In this document: positions 1 through 8,036 of the stretch, piece by piece
Numbering within the stretch: position 1 is the first letter of the stretch
Layout: each line of letters begins with the position of its first letter
Assembly: GCA_036510225.1 (NCBI GenBank)
Contig: DATCEH010000029.1
Location: forward strand, 1-64,000
DNA length: 64,000 nucleotides
Source: Palsa-513 sp036510225
Lineage (GTDB): Bacteria; Actinomycetota; Thermoleophilia; Solirubrobacterales; Solirubrobacteraceae
Direction: 5' to 3'
Notes under the pieces: generated by a model
Seen by the model: only the letters and a program-made list of their open reading frames with translations
Told to the model about the DNA's origin: nothing
Database searches by the model: none
Translations under genes and position numbers: made by a program

Positions 1-88
1 GCCAACCGACCCGCCCGCGCCAACCGACCCGCCCGCGCCGGCCGCGCCAACCGACCCGCCCGCGCCGGCCGCGCCGACCGCGCCGATC
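1..88. repeat. Short G/C-rich tandem repeat inside the carboxylase gene
   Basis: An 18-bp unit (CCAACCGACCCGCCCGCG on the plus strand) occurs three times, with short GCCGGCCG spacers after the later copies. On the minus strand it encodes repeated GAGGSVG(A) in a flexible linker straight after the LTRGDLLPIG segment of the carboxyltransferase domain. The array may continue beyond the window. Confidence 0.85.
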
Positions 89-552
89 GGGAGCAGGTCT
101 CCCCGCGTGAGCGCCGCCCCGCCGAGGCGTCCGGCGACGAAGACCGACCGCGAGCCCATCACCGGGACGGTGTCGATCCCACCACGGACGGCCACGTACG
201 CCCGGAGCCCGGCCCCGCGGATCGCCCCGAGCGCGAGCACGCCGCCGGCGGGGACGTCGAACGCCCGCCACGAGTCGACCGCCTCGCCGTCGAGCTTGAC
301 CGGGATCGGCGCGCCGGTCACGGCGACGATCGCGGCCTGGGCGAAGCGCAGCCGCGGCCCGGTCAACGTCACCTCGAGCCCGGCCGCGCCCTCGGGATTG
401 CCGACGAGCCGATTGCCCACTCGGAGCGAGCGATCGTCGATCGGCCCGGATGGGGGGACCCCGACCTCCCAGAAGCCTGCCCGACCCGGCCAATCCTGGA
501 CAGAGGACAAGGTGCCTGGTGAGAGCACCTCGATTCCCGTCAAGCCGGCCAC
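1..552 (-). CDS. Urea/guanidine carboxylase-type carboxyltransferase, N-terminal part only (runs off the window)
   Basis: The visible 184 codons match the start of the urea-carboxylase/KipA-like carboxyltransferase domain: GIEVLSPGTL, a VQDWPGR motif, VGVPPSGPID, VGNRLVGNPEGAAGLE and LTGPRLRF. In that family biotin-borne carboxyl is moved to urea or guanidine. Typical urea carboxylases carry about 450 residues of biotin carboxylase before this domain. Here the reading frame opens directly on it, so the biotin carboxylase must be encoded elsewhere or be absent. The start is GTG at 552-550 or TTG at 543-541; both overlap the stop of the upstream DUF1989 gene, implying translational coupling. 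The last visible residues are a GAGGSVG repeat encoded by the tandem repeat at the window edge. The last gene of the guanidine-type operon seen here. Family confident; exact substrate and total length not visible. Confidence 0.85.
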   Translation of the reverse strand, partial: MAGLTGIEVLSPGTLSSVQDWPGRAGFWEVGVPPSGPIDDRSLRVGNRLVGNPEGAAGLEVTLTGPRLRFAQAAIVAVTGAPIPVKLDGEAVDSWRAFDVPAGGVLALGAIRGAGLRAYVAVRGGIDTVPVMGSRSVFVAGRLGGAALTRGDLLPIGAVGAAGAGGSVGAAGAGGSVGAGGSVG

Positions 553-1184
553 ACCAGCAGACGGACGGGCGTCGGGTCATACCCGTTGCACGGATTGTTG
601 AGCTGGGGGCAGTTCGAGATCAGGACCAGCGCGTCCCGGTCGGCCCGGAGCTCGACGTATTTCCCGGGAGCCGAGATCCCGTCGGCGAACTCGAGGCCGC
701 CGTCGGGGGTCAGGGGGACGTTCATGAAGAAGTTGATGTTCGCCGACAGGTCCCGCTTGTCGAGGCCCCGGCCCCAGGCGAGGGCCTGGGTGAGGAAGGT
801 GTTCCGACAGGCGTGCATGTGCCGGGTGTGCTCCCCGTAGCGGACGACGTTCGACTCCTGGGAGCAGGCCCCGCCAAGCGTGTCGTGGCGGCCGCACGTG
901 TCGCCGACGATCGTCACCAGCGGCTCGCAGTCGAGCGCCAGCAGGCGAGACCCCAACGTCAGGTAGGCCGACCCCTGCTCGCGGATCGTGTCGACCGCGC
1001 TGTAGCGGTTGGCGTAGTCGTGGGCGTCGAAGAACAGCGTGTCGACCGCCTGGTTGCCCGAGAGGTCGACGATCCGCAGCGTCTCCCCGGTCCCGAGCTC
1101 ATGGATCCAGCCGAGGCCGTCGGCCAACTCCCGGTCGAGCCGCGCCGACGCGGCGTCCCGGTCGACCGCCTCGCGCACGCTCAT
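540..1184 (-). CDS. Urea carboxylase-associated protein 1 (DUF1989; carboxyguanidine deiminase subunit)
   Basis: A 214-aa DUF1989 protein. Recognisable family segments are GETLRIVDLSGNQAVDTLFF, NRYSAVDTIREQG, GDTCGRHDTLGGACS, SANINFFMNV and LISNCPQLNNPCNGY near the C-terminus. DUF1989 pairs next to urea/guanidine carboxylase are established as the two subunits of carboxyguanidine deiminase, which turns carboxyguanidine into allophanate plus ammonia. The ATG at 1184-1182 overlaps the stop of the upstream UAAP2 gene by four bases; a longer upstream frame exists but lies inside UAAP2. The stop overlaps the carboxylase start. The two paralogs are separate genes and both look intact. Soluble; no signal peptide seen. 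Confidence 0.93.
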   Translation of the reverse strand: MSVREAVDRDAASARLDRELADGLGWIHELGTGETLRIVDLSGNQAVDTLFFDAHDYANRYSAVDTIREQGSAYLTLGSRLLALDCEPLVTIVGDTCGRHDTLGGACSQESNVVRYGEHTRHMHACRNTFLTQALAWGRGLDKRDLSANINFFMNVPLTPDGGLEFADGISAPGKYVELRADRDALVLISNCPQLNNPCNGYDPTPVRLLVWPA

Positions 1185-1903
1185 CGGAGGTCGGCCTCGG
1201 TTGCCGCGAAGCCTCGCTCGTTCTCCTCGCACGCGACCCGCACCGGGTCGTCCGATTCGACGTCCGGCACCCGGGCGACGACCAGGCGCACCGCGCGGGG
1301 GCTCCACTCTGGAGCCGGGTCGAGTGGATGGGGGACGCTCGAGAGGACGACCAGCGTGTCCAGCTCGAAGCGGACCGTCACGTGCGCTCCGGAGGCCGAA
1401 TGGCCCTCCACGAAACTCAGCTCACCGTCGTCGCCGACGGCGACCTTCGAGAAGAAGTTCGCGTTCGCGACGACGTCCCGCCGGCCGAGGCCGTGCTTGG
1501 CGAGCTCGACGACGAATGCCTCGCGGGCGCTCCGCCGCCAGTCGTTGCGCCGCTCGTGGTAGCTCACGGCACCCCACCGGTCGGCGACCGCCGACGCCGT
1601 CGCGTGGCCGGTGATCGTGTCGTGCCACCCGCACGTGTCCTGCGTGACCGACGCCAGGACCCGTCCCATGTCCGAGTAGAGCGCGACCCCCGCGGTCAGG
1701 CGACTGACGTGCTGGGCCTTCAGGGTGTCCGGCATGCAGTACCGCTCGAGGGGATCGGACGCCCGGAAGAAGAGGGCCGACACGTTTGCACCGCCCTCGA
1801 CGTCGGTCAGCGTTAGGGCCGTCCCCCGCCGGCAGACCCGCGACCAGCTGGCCCCGCCTGGGAGGATCGCCTCGAGGATCAGCCGCTCGGCCAGGCTCGT
1901 CAC
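1181..1903 (-). CDS. Urea carboxylase-associated protein 2 (DUF1989; carboxyguanidine deiminase subunit)
   Basis: A 240-aa DUF1989 protein, paralogous to the next gene downstream. Visible family landmarks are the opening glycine-rich ILPGGASWS segment, the VSALFFRASD and YCMPDTLKAQH segments, TQDTCGWHDTITGH, and NANFFSKVAVGDDG towards the C-terminus. It is expected to form the carboxyguanidine deiminase together with UAAP1. The start is GTG at 1903-1901, one base after the stop of the upstream permease gene, so it is probably translated by coupling. The order UAAP2-UAAP1-carboxylase is the one known from guanidine-utilisation operons. Which subunit is catalytic cannot be told from the sequence alone. 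Confidence 0.93.
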   Translation of the reverse strand: MTSLAERLILEAILPGGASWSRVCRRGTALTLTDVEGGANVSALFFRASDPLERYCMPDTLKAQHVSRLTAGVALYSDMGRVLASVTQDTCGWHDTITGHATASAVADRWGAVSYHERRNDWRRSAREAFVVELAKHGLGRRDVVANANFFSKVAVGDDGELSFVEGHSASGAHVTVRFELDTLVVLSSVPHPLDPAPEWSPRAVRLVVARVPDVESDDPVRVACEENERGFAATEADLR

Positions 1904-1904
1904 C

Positions 1905-2906
1905 TCAGACCGTCCGGATTCGCGGATCGGCCCAGGCCTGGGCGAGGTCGACGGTGAAGTTGACGACCACGTACGCAGCCCCGAGCAGGAGCGTCGTGCC
2001 GGTGATCGCGGGGAAGTCCGAGTAGGCGATCGACTGGTCGAGGTAGAGGCCGAGCCCCGGCCAGGCGAAGATCTGCTCGACGACGACGATCCCGCCGAGC
2101 AGCAGCCCGAACTGGAGGCCGCTCATCGTCAGGGCCGGCCCGGCCGCGTTGCGCAGGGCGTGGCGCAGGAGGACCCGCCGCTCGCGTAGGCCCTTCGACC
2201 GGGCGGTCCGGACGTAGTCCTCCCGCATGATCTGCTCGCACGACGTCGCCAGGGTCCGGGCGATCGCGAGGGCCGGCAGCAGGGCGAGCGTGAAGGCCGG
2301 CATGATCAGATGGACGAACGCGCTCCAGAAGAGGTTCGGCTCGCCGTGGAGGAGCGAGTCGACCAGCAGCAGCTTGGTCGGGCCGTTCGGAAGGACGAGG
2401 GTGTCCGAGACCCGGCCGGACGCCGGGAGGAGATGGAGCGTCGAATAGAAGACGAGGATCGCCAGGAGTGCGGTCAGGAAGGTCGGGATCGACGCCCCGC
2501 CGATCAGCCCGAGCCGCAGCAGGCGGGCCGGCCGGCCGCCGCCGACGAGCAGCAGGCCGAGACCGACGCCGAGCGCCGCGGCCAGGGCCGCCGCCGAGAG
2601 GGCCAGCTCGAGGGTCGCCGGGGCGAACGTCCCGAGGTCCTGGGTGACCGGGTTGCGCGTCCGCAGGGACGTCTCGAGGTTTCCGTGGGCCAGCCGGTCG
2701 AGGTAGTCGACGAAGCGCTCGGGCAGCGGCTTGTCGTAGCCCAGCTTGTGGCGCTCCTGGGCGACGACCGCCGGCGAGGCGCTCGCGCCGACCATCGCCC
2801 GGACGGGGTCGCTCGGGATCACCGCCTGGAGGGCGAAGACGATCACCACGAGGCCGAACATGACCGCCACGAGGGCGATCAGCCGGCGTCCGATCAGACT
2901 CGCCAT
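1905..2906 (-). CDS. Peptide-type ABC importer permease (DppB/OppB-like)
   Basis: A 333-aa inner-membrane permease. The N-terminus (GRRLIALVAVMFGLVVIVFALQ) is the first membrane helix. The following PSDPVRAMVG and LGYDKPLPERFVDYL segments are typical of DppB proteins. The EAA-loop region reads YVRTARSKGL, the site that contacts the ATPase. Roughly six hydrophobic helices are visible. The ATG at 2906-2904 overlaps the TGA of the binding-protein gene. It belongs with the DppC-like permease, fused ATPase and lipoprotein in the same operon. Guanidine operons usually carry a nitrate/taurine-class transporter, so a peptide/nickel-class permease here is notable. The substrate is not deducible from sequence; a small guanidino or ureido compound is an inference from context. 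Confidence 0.93.
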   Translation of the reverse strand: MASLIGRRLIALVAVMFGLVVIVFALQAVIPSDPVRAMVGASASPAVVAQERHKLGYDKPLPERFVDYLDRLAHGNLETSLRTRNPVTQDLGTFAPATLELALSAAALAAALGVGLGLLLVGGGRPARLLRLGLIGGASIPTFLTALLAILVFYSTLHLLPASGRVSDTLVLPNGPTKLLLVDSLLHGEPNLFWSAFVHLIMPAFTLALLPALAIARTLATSCEQIMREDYVRTARSKGLRERRVLLRHALRNAAGPALTMSGLQFGLLLGGIVVVEQIFAWPGLGLYLDQSIAYSDFPAITGTTLLLGAAYVVVNFTVDLAQAWADPRIRTV

Positions 2907-4498
2907 CAGCCGGCGGCCCGCTTGAGGTCGGCCAGCGTCACGGTCCACGGGTAGGCCGGGACCTGCTCGACGCCGGTGAGATCCTTGTTCAGCACGAAGA
3001 CGTTCTTGACGTCCCCGAGGAAGAAGATCTCGTTGCTGTTGACGACGTCCTGGCCGACCTCCTGGTAGAGCGACGTCGCCTGGGCGGCCGGCGCGCTGAG
3101 CGCCTTGTTGAGCAGGCTGTCGACGGTCGGGTCCTTGAAGCCGAGGAAGTTCAGGCCCCCGGTCGAGTCGAACAGGATCCTGGCCCAGGTGTCCGGATGG
3201 GAGGCGTCCGGCGTGTTCGTCTGGAGCATCAGGTCCGGCGCGGCCTTGAGGTTGTTGACGTAACCGTAGACCTGGGGGAGCTGGACCTCCTTGACCGTGA
3301 CCTTCCACCCGGCCTGCGCGAGGTCGGCCTGGATCAGCTCGCCGACCCGCCGCTGGACGCCGGACTCGTCAGCCGTGTAGGCGAGCGTGATGTTCTTCGT
3401 CGATGCCGCCTTCGCCCCGGCGGTGGCGAGCTTCGTGTCCGGCGCGTAGGGGAGCTTCGGCTGGTTCGGGAGGATCGCCTCTGGATACGCGCCGATCGAC
3501 GGCGTCGCCGTCCCCGAGTAGGCCTCGGCCACCAGTTGGGGGATGTTGACGTCCGAGCGGAGCGACGCCCTGACGGCGGGGTTGTCGAACGGCGGCTTGT
3601 TCGTGTTGACGTAGAGCAGCAGCCGCAGGAACGACGGGAACTCCTCGGCGTGGACGTTCGACGGGAGGGAGTTGAGCTCGGACGCGGGGAACGAGTGCAT
3701 GATCGCGTCGACGCCGCCGTTCTGGAGCTCGAGCTGCTGGGTGCCGATGTCCGGCGTGATCTTGATCAGGACCTCCTTGAAATACGGGGCGGTTCCCCAG
3801 TAGTCGGTCGACCGTGTGAGGACGTACTGGCGGCCGCGGTCGAACGCCGTCAGCTCGTACGGGCCGGTCCCGTCGTCGTGGGTCTGCAGCCACGTCTGGG
3901 CGTGGTCTGACCCGGCGTGGGTGGCAAGTGCCCCCGGGCCGATCACCTTCGGCCCCCAGCTGGAGGCCATGTAGTCGATGAACGGGTTGACCGGGGACTT
4001 GAGGTGGACGACGAAGGTCAGCGGGTCCGGCGTGTCCATCGAGGCGATCGGCCTGAGCATGTAGGCCGGCGCCTGGTTGACGGCCAGCCGCCGCTGGAAG
4101 CTTCGCTTGACCGACTCTGATGTCATCACGCTGCCGTCGTGGAAGTGGACGCCCGCCCGCAGGTGGAAGGTGTAGGTCAGGCGGTCGGGCGAGATCGTCC
4201 AGCTCGTCGCCAGGTCGGGGATGATCTTCGTCGAGCCGGTTGCGTAGGTGACCAGGCCGTCGTAGGTCGAGAGGATCACCGAGTTGCCCTCGATATCGTA
4301 GAAGATGTCCGGGTCGGGGACCGACATGTCGGCGAGATAGGGGATCCGGAGGATCTGGTCGGTCGCCGAACTCGACGCTCCCGATCCGGACGTCGAGGTC
4401 CCCGGCGACGAGGTCGTCGACGCGGCGCCGCAGCCGGCCAGCGCAAGCGCGCCGGCGACCAGGCAGATCGGGGCCAGGCGGGCTCGGCTGAGCTTCAT
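2906..4498 (-). CDS. Peptide-type ABC transporter substrate-binding lipoprotein (family 5)
   Basis: A 530-aa extracytoplasmic solute-binding protein. A lipoprotein signal with lipobox LAGC lies at about residues 19-22, followed by a Ser/Thr/Gly-rich linker. The mature part has the family-5 (OppA/DppA) layout: ILSTYDGLVTY, the TYTFHLRAGVHFHDG motif at about residue 110, and DGTGPYELTAF in the middle. The ATG at 4498 overlaps the stop of the DppC-like permease gene by four bases and has an AAAGGA SD nearby. Anchored to the outer face of the membrane, it would deliver substrate to the two permeases. Family-5 proteins bind peptides, nickel, opines and other small polar molecules, so the ligand is open. 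Confidence 0.93.
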   Translation of the reverse strand: MKLSRARLAPICLVAGALALAGCGAASTTSSPGTSTSGSGASSSATDQILRIPYLADMSVPDPDIFYDIEGNSVILSTYDGLVTYATGSTKIIPDLATSWTISPDRLTYTFHLRAGVHFHDGSVMTSESVKRSFQRRLAVNQAPAYMLRPIASMDTPDPLTFVVHLKSPVNPFIDYMASSWGPKVIGPGALATHAGSDHAQTWLQTHDDGTGPYELTAFDRGRQYVLTRSTDYWGTAPYFKEVLIKITPDIGTQQLELQNGGVDAIMHSFPASELNSLPSNVHAEEFPSFLRLLLYVNTNKPPFDNPAVRASLRSDVNIPQLVAEAYSGTATPSIGAYPEAILPNQPKLPYAPDTKLATAGAKAASTKNITLAYTADESGVQRRVGELIQADLAQAGWKVTVKEVQLPQVYGYVNNLKAAPDLMLQTNTPDASHPDTWARILFDSTGGLNFLGFKDPTVDSLLNKALSAPAAQATSLYQEVGQDVVNSNEIFFLGDVKNVFVLNKDLTGVEQVPAYPWTVTLADLKRAAG

Positions 4499-5403
4499 CG
4501 AGTCGTCCTTTCATCGAGGCTGCGATTGGCCTTGTCACCAAGCAGGTTTGCGACCAGCGCGAGCGCCGCCACGCCGAGCGCCGGGGCCAGGGGGACCCAG
4601 GCGTAACCGAAGAGGTACTCGAGGCCCTGCGAGCTCATCGCCCCGAGCTCGGCCGCCGGCGGCGGGGCGCCGAGGCCGATGAACGAGAGGGCCGCGAGCG
4701 CGAGGATCAGGTTGCCGACGTCGAGCGACATCGCGACGATCACCGGGGCGAAGGCTCCCGGGAGGAGATGGCGGAGCACGAGACGGGCCCGGCCGACGCC
4801 GGCCAGGCGGGCGGCCTCGGCGTGGGGGCGGGCCGCCAGGGCGCGGACCTCGCCACGCACGATTCGCGCATACCACGGCCACCAGACGATGCTGAGGGCG
4901 AGCAGCGTGTGGAACAGGCTCGGCCCGACGGAAGCGATCACCGCGATCGCCAGGACGGGAGCCGGGAGGGCGAGGAAGAGGTCGGTGAGCCGCATCAGGA
5001 TCGTGTCGACGATGCCGCCGAAGGCCCCCGCCAGAGCGCCGACCAGACCGCCGAAGGCCGCGCCGACGAGGATCACCCCGAGCGCCGAGAGCCACGATGC
5101 CCGGGCGCCGTAGAGGACGCGGGAGAAGACGTCACGGCCGACGTCGTCGGTCCCGAACGGATACCGGAATGACGGATCGTGGAACGGTCCGGCCGTCGTG
5201 ATGTCGAGGGCCGAGTGGGTCGCGAAGACGGTCGGGAGGACGAGCATGACAAGGGTGACGATCCCCAGGGGGATCAACGCCCGACGGGCGCTCGCCGTGC
5301 CGAGGCCGGCCTCGGCGCCAGCGCGGCGGCGGCCGATCGGGAACCTCGGGCCCAAGGCCATCGCCGGGAGCCAGCGGCCTGGGGTCACCGGAGCACTTGC
5401 CAT
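4495..5403 (-). CDS. Peptide-type ABC importer permease (DppC/OppC-like)
   Basis: A 302-aa permease. A cytoplasmic N-terminus is followed by a first helix (IPLGIVTLVMLVLPTVF). Next come the family signature PFGTDDVGRDVFSRVLYGAR, further helices, and an EAA loop read as HAEAARLAGVGRARLVLRHLLP. LSFIGLGAPPP near the C-terminus is diagnostic of DppC. I chose the ATG at 5403-5401; a second ATG 15 codons later is possible, and neither has a strong SD. The longer upstream frame overlaps the ATPase gene and has no homology-like features. It pairs with the DppB-like permease. An 82-base gap separates it from the ATPase gene, the widest gap inside this operon. Confidence 0.92.
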   Translation of the reverse strand: MASAPVTPGRWLPAMALGPRFPIGRRRAGAEAGLGTASARRALIPLGIVTLVMLVLPTVFATHSALDITTAGPFHDPSFRYPFGTDDVGRDVFSRVLYGARASWLSALGVILVGAAFGGLVGALAGAFGGIVDTILMRLTDLFLALPAPVLAIAVIASVGPSLFHTLLALSIVWWPWYARIVRGEVRALAARPHAEAARLAGVGRARLVLRHLLPGAFAPVIVAMSLDVGNLILALAALSFIGLGAPPPAAELGAMSSQGLEYLFGYAWVPLAPALGVAALALVANLLGDKANRSLDERTTR

Positions 5404-5485
5404 TACGCAGGCCCGGCCGCGGCGGGCGCCGCGCAGCGGGCGAACGGATGGCCTCGCGGCGGCCACCCGGCGAGACCCAGAACCA

Positions 5486-7378
5486 TCAGGCGGCCTCGGC
5501 GACGTCGGGAACCGCGGCGAGCAGCTCCCGCGTGTAGTCGTGGGCCGGCTTGGAGAAGATCTGGTCGGCCGGGCCCCGCTCGACGACGACTCCCCTGTGC
5601 ATAACGGCGACCTCGTCGGCCACGGCCCGGGCGGCGGCGAGGTCGTGGGTGACGAAGAGCAGGGCGATGCCGAGCTCGGCCCGGAGATCACAGAGCAGGT
5701 TGAGGACCTGCGCGGCGAGCGAGACGTCGAGCGCTGAGACCGGCTCGTCGCAGGCCAGCAGGGCAGGCGGCACGGCGATCGCCCGGGCGATCGCCGCCCG
5801 CTGGCGCTGGCCACCCGAGAGCTTGCGGGGGAAGGCGGCGGCCGCCTCGGCGGGAAGACCGACCGACTCGAGGGTCGCCGAGACCCGGCCGGCACGCTCG
5901 GCCCGGGGGACGTCGAGCGCCGCCAGCCGCTCGGCGATCTGGTCGCCGATCGACATCCACGGCGTCAGCGAGGCGCCGGCGTCCTGGAAGATCAGCTGGG
6001 GTGGGGCTCCCGGTCCGCGGCGGACGCTGCCGGCGGTAGGGTCGAGCAGGCCGACGACCATCCGTAGGAGCGTCGTCTTCCCCGAGCCGGACTCGCCGAC
6101 GATCGCCAACGACCCGCCGGCCGGAAGGGAGAGGCTGACCCCGTCGACGGCGCGCAGCGGCTCCGGCCGGGCGGCGAACGGGTGGGGTCGGGGGCGGGCG
6201 TACTCGCGGACGACCTCGTCGAGGACGAGCGCCGGCACCGGCAGGTCGGGCTCCTGGCCCCGGCGGCCGTCCGTCGAGCCGGCGGCGGCGCCGAGGACGA
6301 CGAGCGGCCCGGGTGCGAGCGCCCGGCCCGGTCGCCCGGCGGTTGCCGGCCAGGACTCGAGGGCGCCGACGTGGTGGCACTCACAGCGTCGGTCGCCCGA
6401 GGCCGACAGCGGTGGCGCCACGGCCTCGCAGTCGGCATCGGCCCGGGGGCAGCGGGGAGCAAACGCGCAGCCGGCGAGCGGCCGGCGTGGATCCGGCGGC
6501 TGGCCGGGAAGTGACGGGAGGTCCCCGCCGGCGATCAGGCCGTCGAGCCGCGGCCGGCTGGCGAGCAGGCCGACGGTGTAGGGATGCTGGGGGCGCCCGA
6601 GGATCTGCTGGGTCCGGCCGACCTCGACGATCCGCCCGGCGTAGGCCACGGCGATCCGGTCGCAGATCCGGGCGGCGACGCCGAGGTCGTGGGTGACGAG
6701 GAGGAGGGCGACGTCGCGCTCGCGGGCGGCGGCCGCGAGGAGGTCGAGGACGCGGGCCTGGACGGTGACGTCGAGCGCGGTGGTCGGCTCGTCGGCGACG
6801 ACGAGGCGGGGCGAGCGGGCGAGCGCCATCGCGATCATGACCCGCTGGCGCAGTCCGCCGGAGAGCTCGTGCGGGTAGCAGCGGGCCTTCACGGCCGGCT
6901 CGGGGATGCCGGTCTGGCGCAGCAGCTCAACCACCCGATCGGCGTCCGCGGCGTCGTCGCCGGCGCCCGCCGAGAGGGCCTCGGCAACCTGGGCGCCGAC
7001 CCGCATCGACGGGTTCAGCGAGCTCATCGGGTCCTGGAAGACTGCGCTGATGTACGCGCCGCGGCGGGCGCGCCGCTGGTCCTCGGTCGCGGCGACCATG
7101 TCCTCGCCGTCGAGGCGGACGGCGCCCGACAGCACGGGGTGGGGGTCGCGCGGGAGTAGGCCGAGGGCGGTCAGGCCGAGGACGCTCTTGCCGGAGCCGG
7201 ACTCGCCGACGAGGCCGAGGATCTCCCCGGGGGCGATCGTCAGGCTGGCGCCCCGAAGGGCGTGGACCCGGCCGGCCGGGCTCTCGAAGGTGACGTGGAG
7301 GTCGTCGACCTCGAGGGCGGGGACGACCGCCCGGCGGCTGGGCGGGCTGGGGGCCCGGGTCGAGGCGGCCGGGCTCAC
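5486..7378 (-). CDS. Fused double ATP-binding protein of a peptide-type ABC importer (DppD-DppF fusion)
   Basis: A 630-aa protein with two complete ABC domains. The first has Walker A GESGSGKS at residues 58-65, the LSGG signature at 172-175 and Walker B ending ADEP at 195-198. It is followed by the oligopeptide-transporter C-terminal segment with cysteines at 304, 310, 317, 332 and 334. The second has Walker A GESGSGKT at 428-435, a later LSGGQRQR signature and LLACDEP. It therefore replaces separate DppD and DppF, as in GsiA-type transporters. The two halves are joined by a Gly/Ala/Pro-rich linker at about 340-380. It energises import through the two permeases in the operon. Its start overlaps the stop of the cysteine hydrolase gene. 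Confidence 0.95.
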   Translation of the reverse strand: MSPAASTRAPSPPSRRAVVPALEVDDLHVTFESPAGRVHALRGASLTIAPGEILGLVGESGSGKSVLGLTALGLLPRDPHPVLSGAVRLDGEDMVAATEDQRRARRGAYISAVFQDPMSSLNPSMRVGAQVAEALSAGAGDDAADADRVVELLRQTGIPEPAVKARCYPHELSGGLRQRVMIAMALARSPRLVVADEPTTALDVTVQARVLDLLAAAARERDVALLLVTHDLGVAARICDRIAVAYAGRIVEVGRTQQILGRPQHPYTVGLLASRPRLDGLIAGGDLPSLPGQPPDPRRPLAGCAFAPRCPRADADCEAVAPPLSASGDRRCECHHVGALESWPATAGRPGRALAPGPLVVLGAAAGSTDGRRGQEPDLPVPALVLDEVVREYARPRPHPFAARPEPLRAVDGVSLSLPAGGSLAIVGESGSGKTTLLRMVVGLLDPTAGSVRRGPGAPPQLIFQDAGASLTPWMSIGDQIAERLAALDVPRAERAGRVSATLESVGLPAEAAAAFPRKLSGGQRQRAAIARAIAVPPALLACDEPVSALDVSLAAQVLNLLCDLRAELGIALLFVTHDLAAARAVADEVAVMHRGVVVERGPADQIFSKPAHDYTRELLAAVPDVAEAA

Positions 7379-7986
7379 GCGGTGACCCCGAGCTCGGGGA
7401 CCGGGCGCCGGGCGAGCGTGTCGAGGACCTCGGCGGCCGTCACGAGGCAGTCGCGCTGGAGGTATTCCATCGCCAGGAGGGCGGCGTCGTGTGCGGCGAG
7501 CGACGATCCGCCGACGCAGTCGGTGACGACCCGGCAGTGGTAGTCGTGCTGGTGGGCGTCGGCGAACGTGTAGTGGACGCAGACGTCGGTCAGAGCACCG
7601 ACGAGGATCAGCGTGGAGACACCGAGCGACTTGAGGACGAGCTCGAGCTCGGTCGCAAAGAAGGCGGAGTACCGGCGCTTGCGGATCAGGTACTCGTCGG
7701 GCCGGGGTTCGAGTCCGTCGGCCAGCTCGGTCGAGACCTCGCCCTCGAGGCAGTGGACCGTCTCGGTCCCGTCGAGCTCGCGGCCGAAGTCGACGAGCGA
7801 CGGCTTGTGGACCTCCTGGACGAAGACCACGGGCACGTCATGGAGTCGGGCGGAGCCGACGATTTCTCTGACCAGTTCGTGGCGGGCGTGGCCGCCGGGC
7901 ATGATCGGGATGCCGCAGCCCGCGGGCATCACCTCGCCCTTCTGGACGTCGATCACAACGAGGGCGCTCGTGCCGTGAAGTACCAA
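7375..7986 (-). CDS. Isochorismatase-fold cysteine hydrolase (amidohydrolase) in the guanidine operon
   Basis: A 203-aa hydrolase of the isochorismatase-like family. The catalytic triad is visible as D13 (VIDVQKGE), K103 (IRKRRYSAFF) and C136 (GALTDVCVHYT). Relatives hydrolyse small amides and ureides such as nicotinamide, ureidoacrylate, biuret and guanylurea. Standing first behind a guanidine riboswitch and upstream of guanidine-degrading genes, it most likely releases guanidine, carboxyguanidine or allophanate from a larger compound; that is inference. I chose TTG at 7986-7984 because CAGGAG lies six bases upstream; a frame open to TTG at 8007 would start inside the terminator hairpin. It could equally act on a compound unrelated to guanidine. 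Cytoplasmic; no signal peptide. Confidence 0.92.
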   Translation of the reverse strand: MVLHGTSALVVIDVQKGEVMPAGCGIPIMPGGHARHELVREIVGSARLHDVPVVFVQEVHKPSLVDFGRELDGTETVHCLEGEVSTELADGLEPRPDEYLIRKRRYSAFFATELELVLKSLGVSTLILVGALTDVCVHYTFADAHQHDYHCRVVTDCVGGSSLAAHDAALLAMEYLQRDCLVTAAEVLDTLARRPVPELGVTA

Positions 7987-8006
7987 TTTCTGCTCCTGGA
8001 AATGCA

Positions 8007-8036
8007 AAAGGCCCGGAAGATCTCGTCTCCCGGGCT
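8007..8036 (-). terminator. Intrinsic terminator of the riboswitch expression platform
   Basis: On the minus strand GCCCGGGAGACGAGATCTTCCGGGC forms a stem (GCCCGG with CCGGGC, allowing the GA-rich loop) followed by CTTTTG. Its left arm is the last conserved segment of the guanidine aptamer, so ligand binding and terminator formation should compete. That is the arrangement of a transcriptional ON switch. It lies just before the SD of the cysteine hydrolase gene. Confidence 0.85.

Noticed and set aside
107..1614. Several long plus-strand frames opposite the carboxylase and DUF1989 genes
   Set aside because: Arg/Pro/Ser-rich antisense frames typical of 70% GC DNA; no family features, and the minus strand holds clear genes.
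4495..5895. Longer start for the DppC-like permease
   Set aside because: The extra residues are antisense-style Ser/Pro/Arg sequence inside the ATPase gene; the first permease helix begins after 5403.
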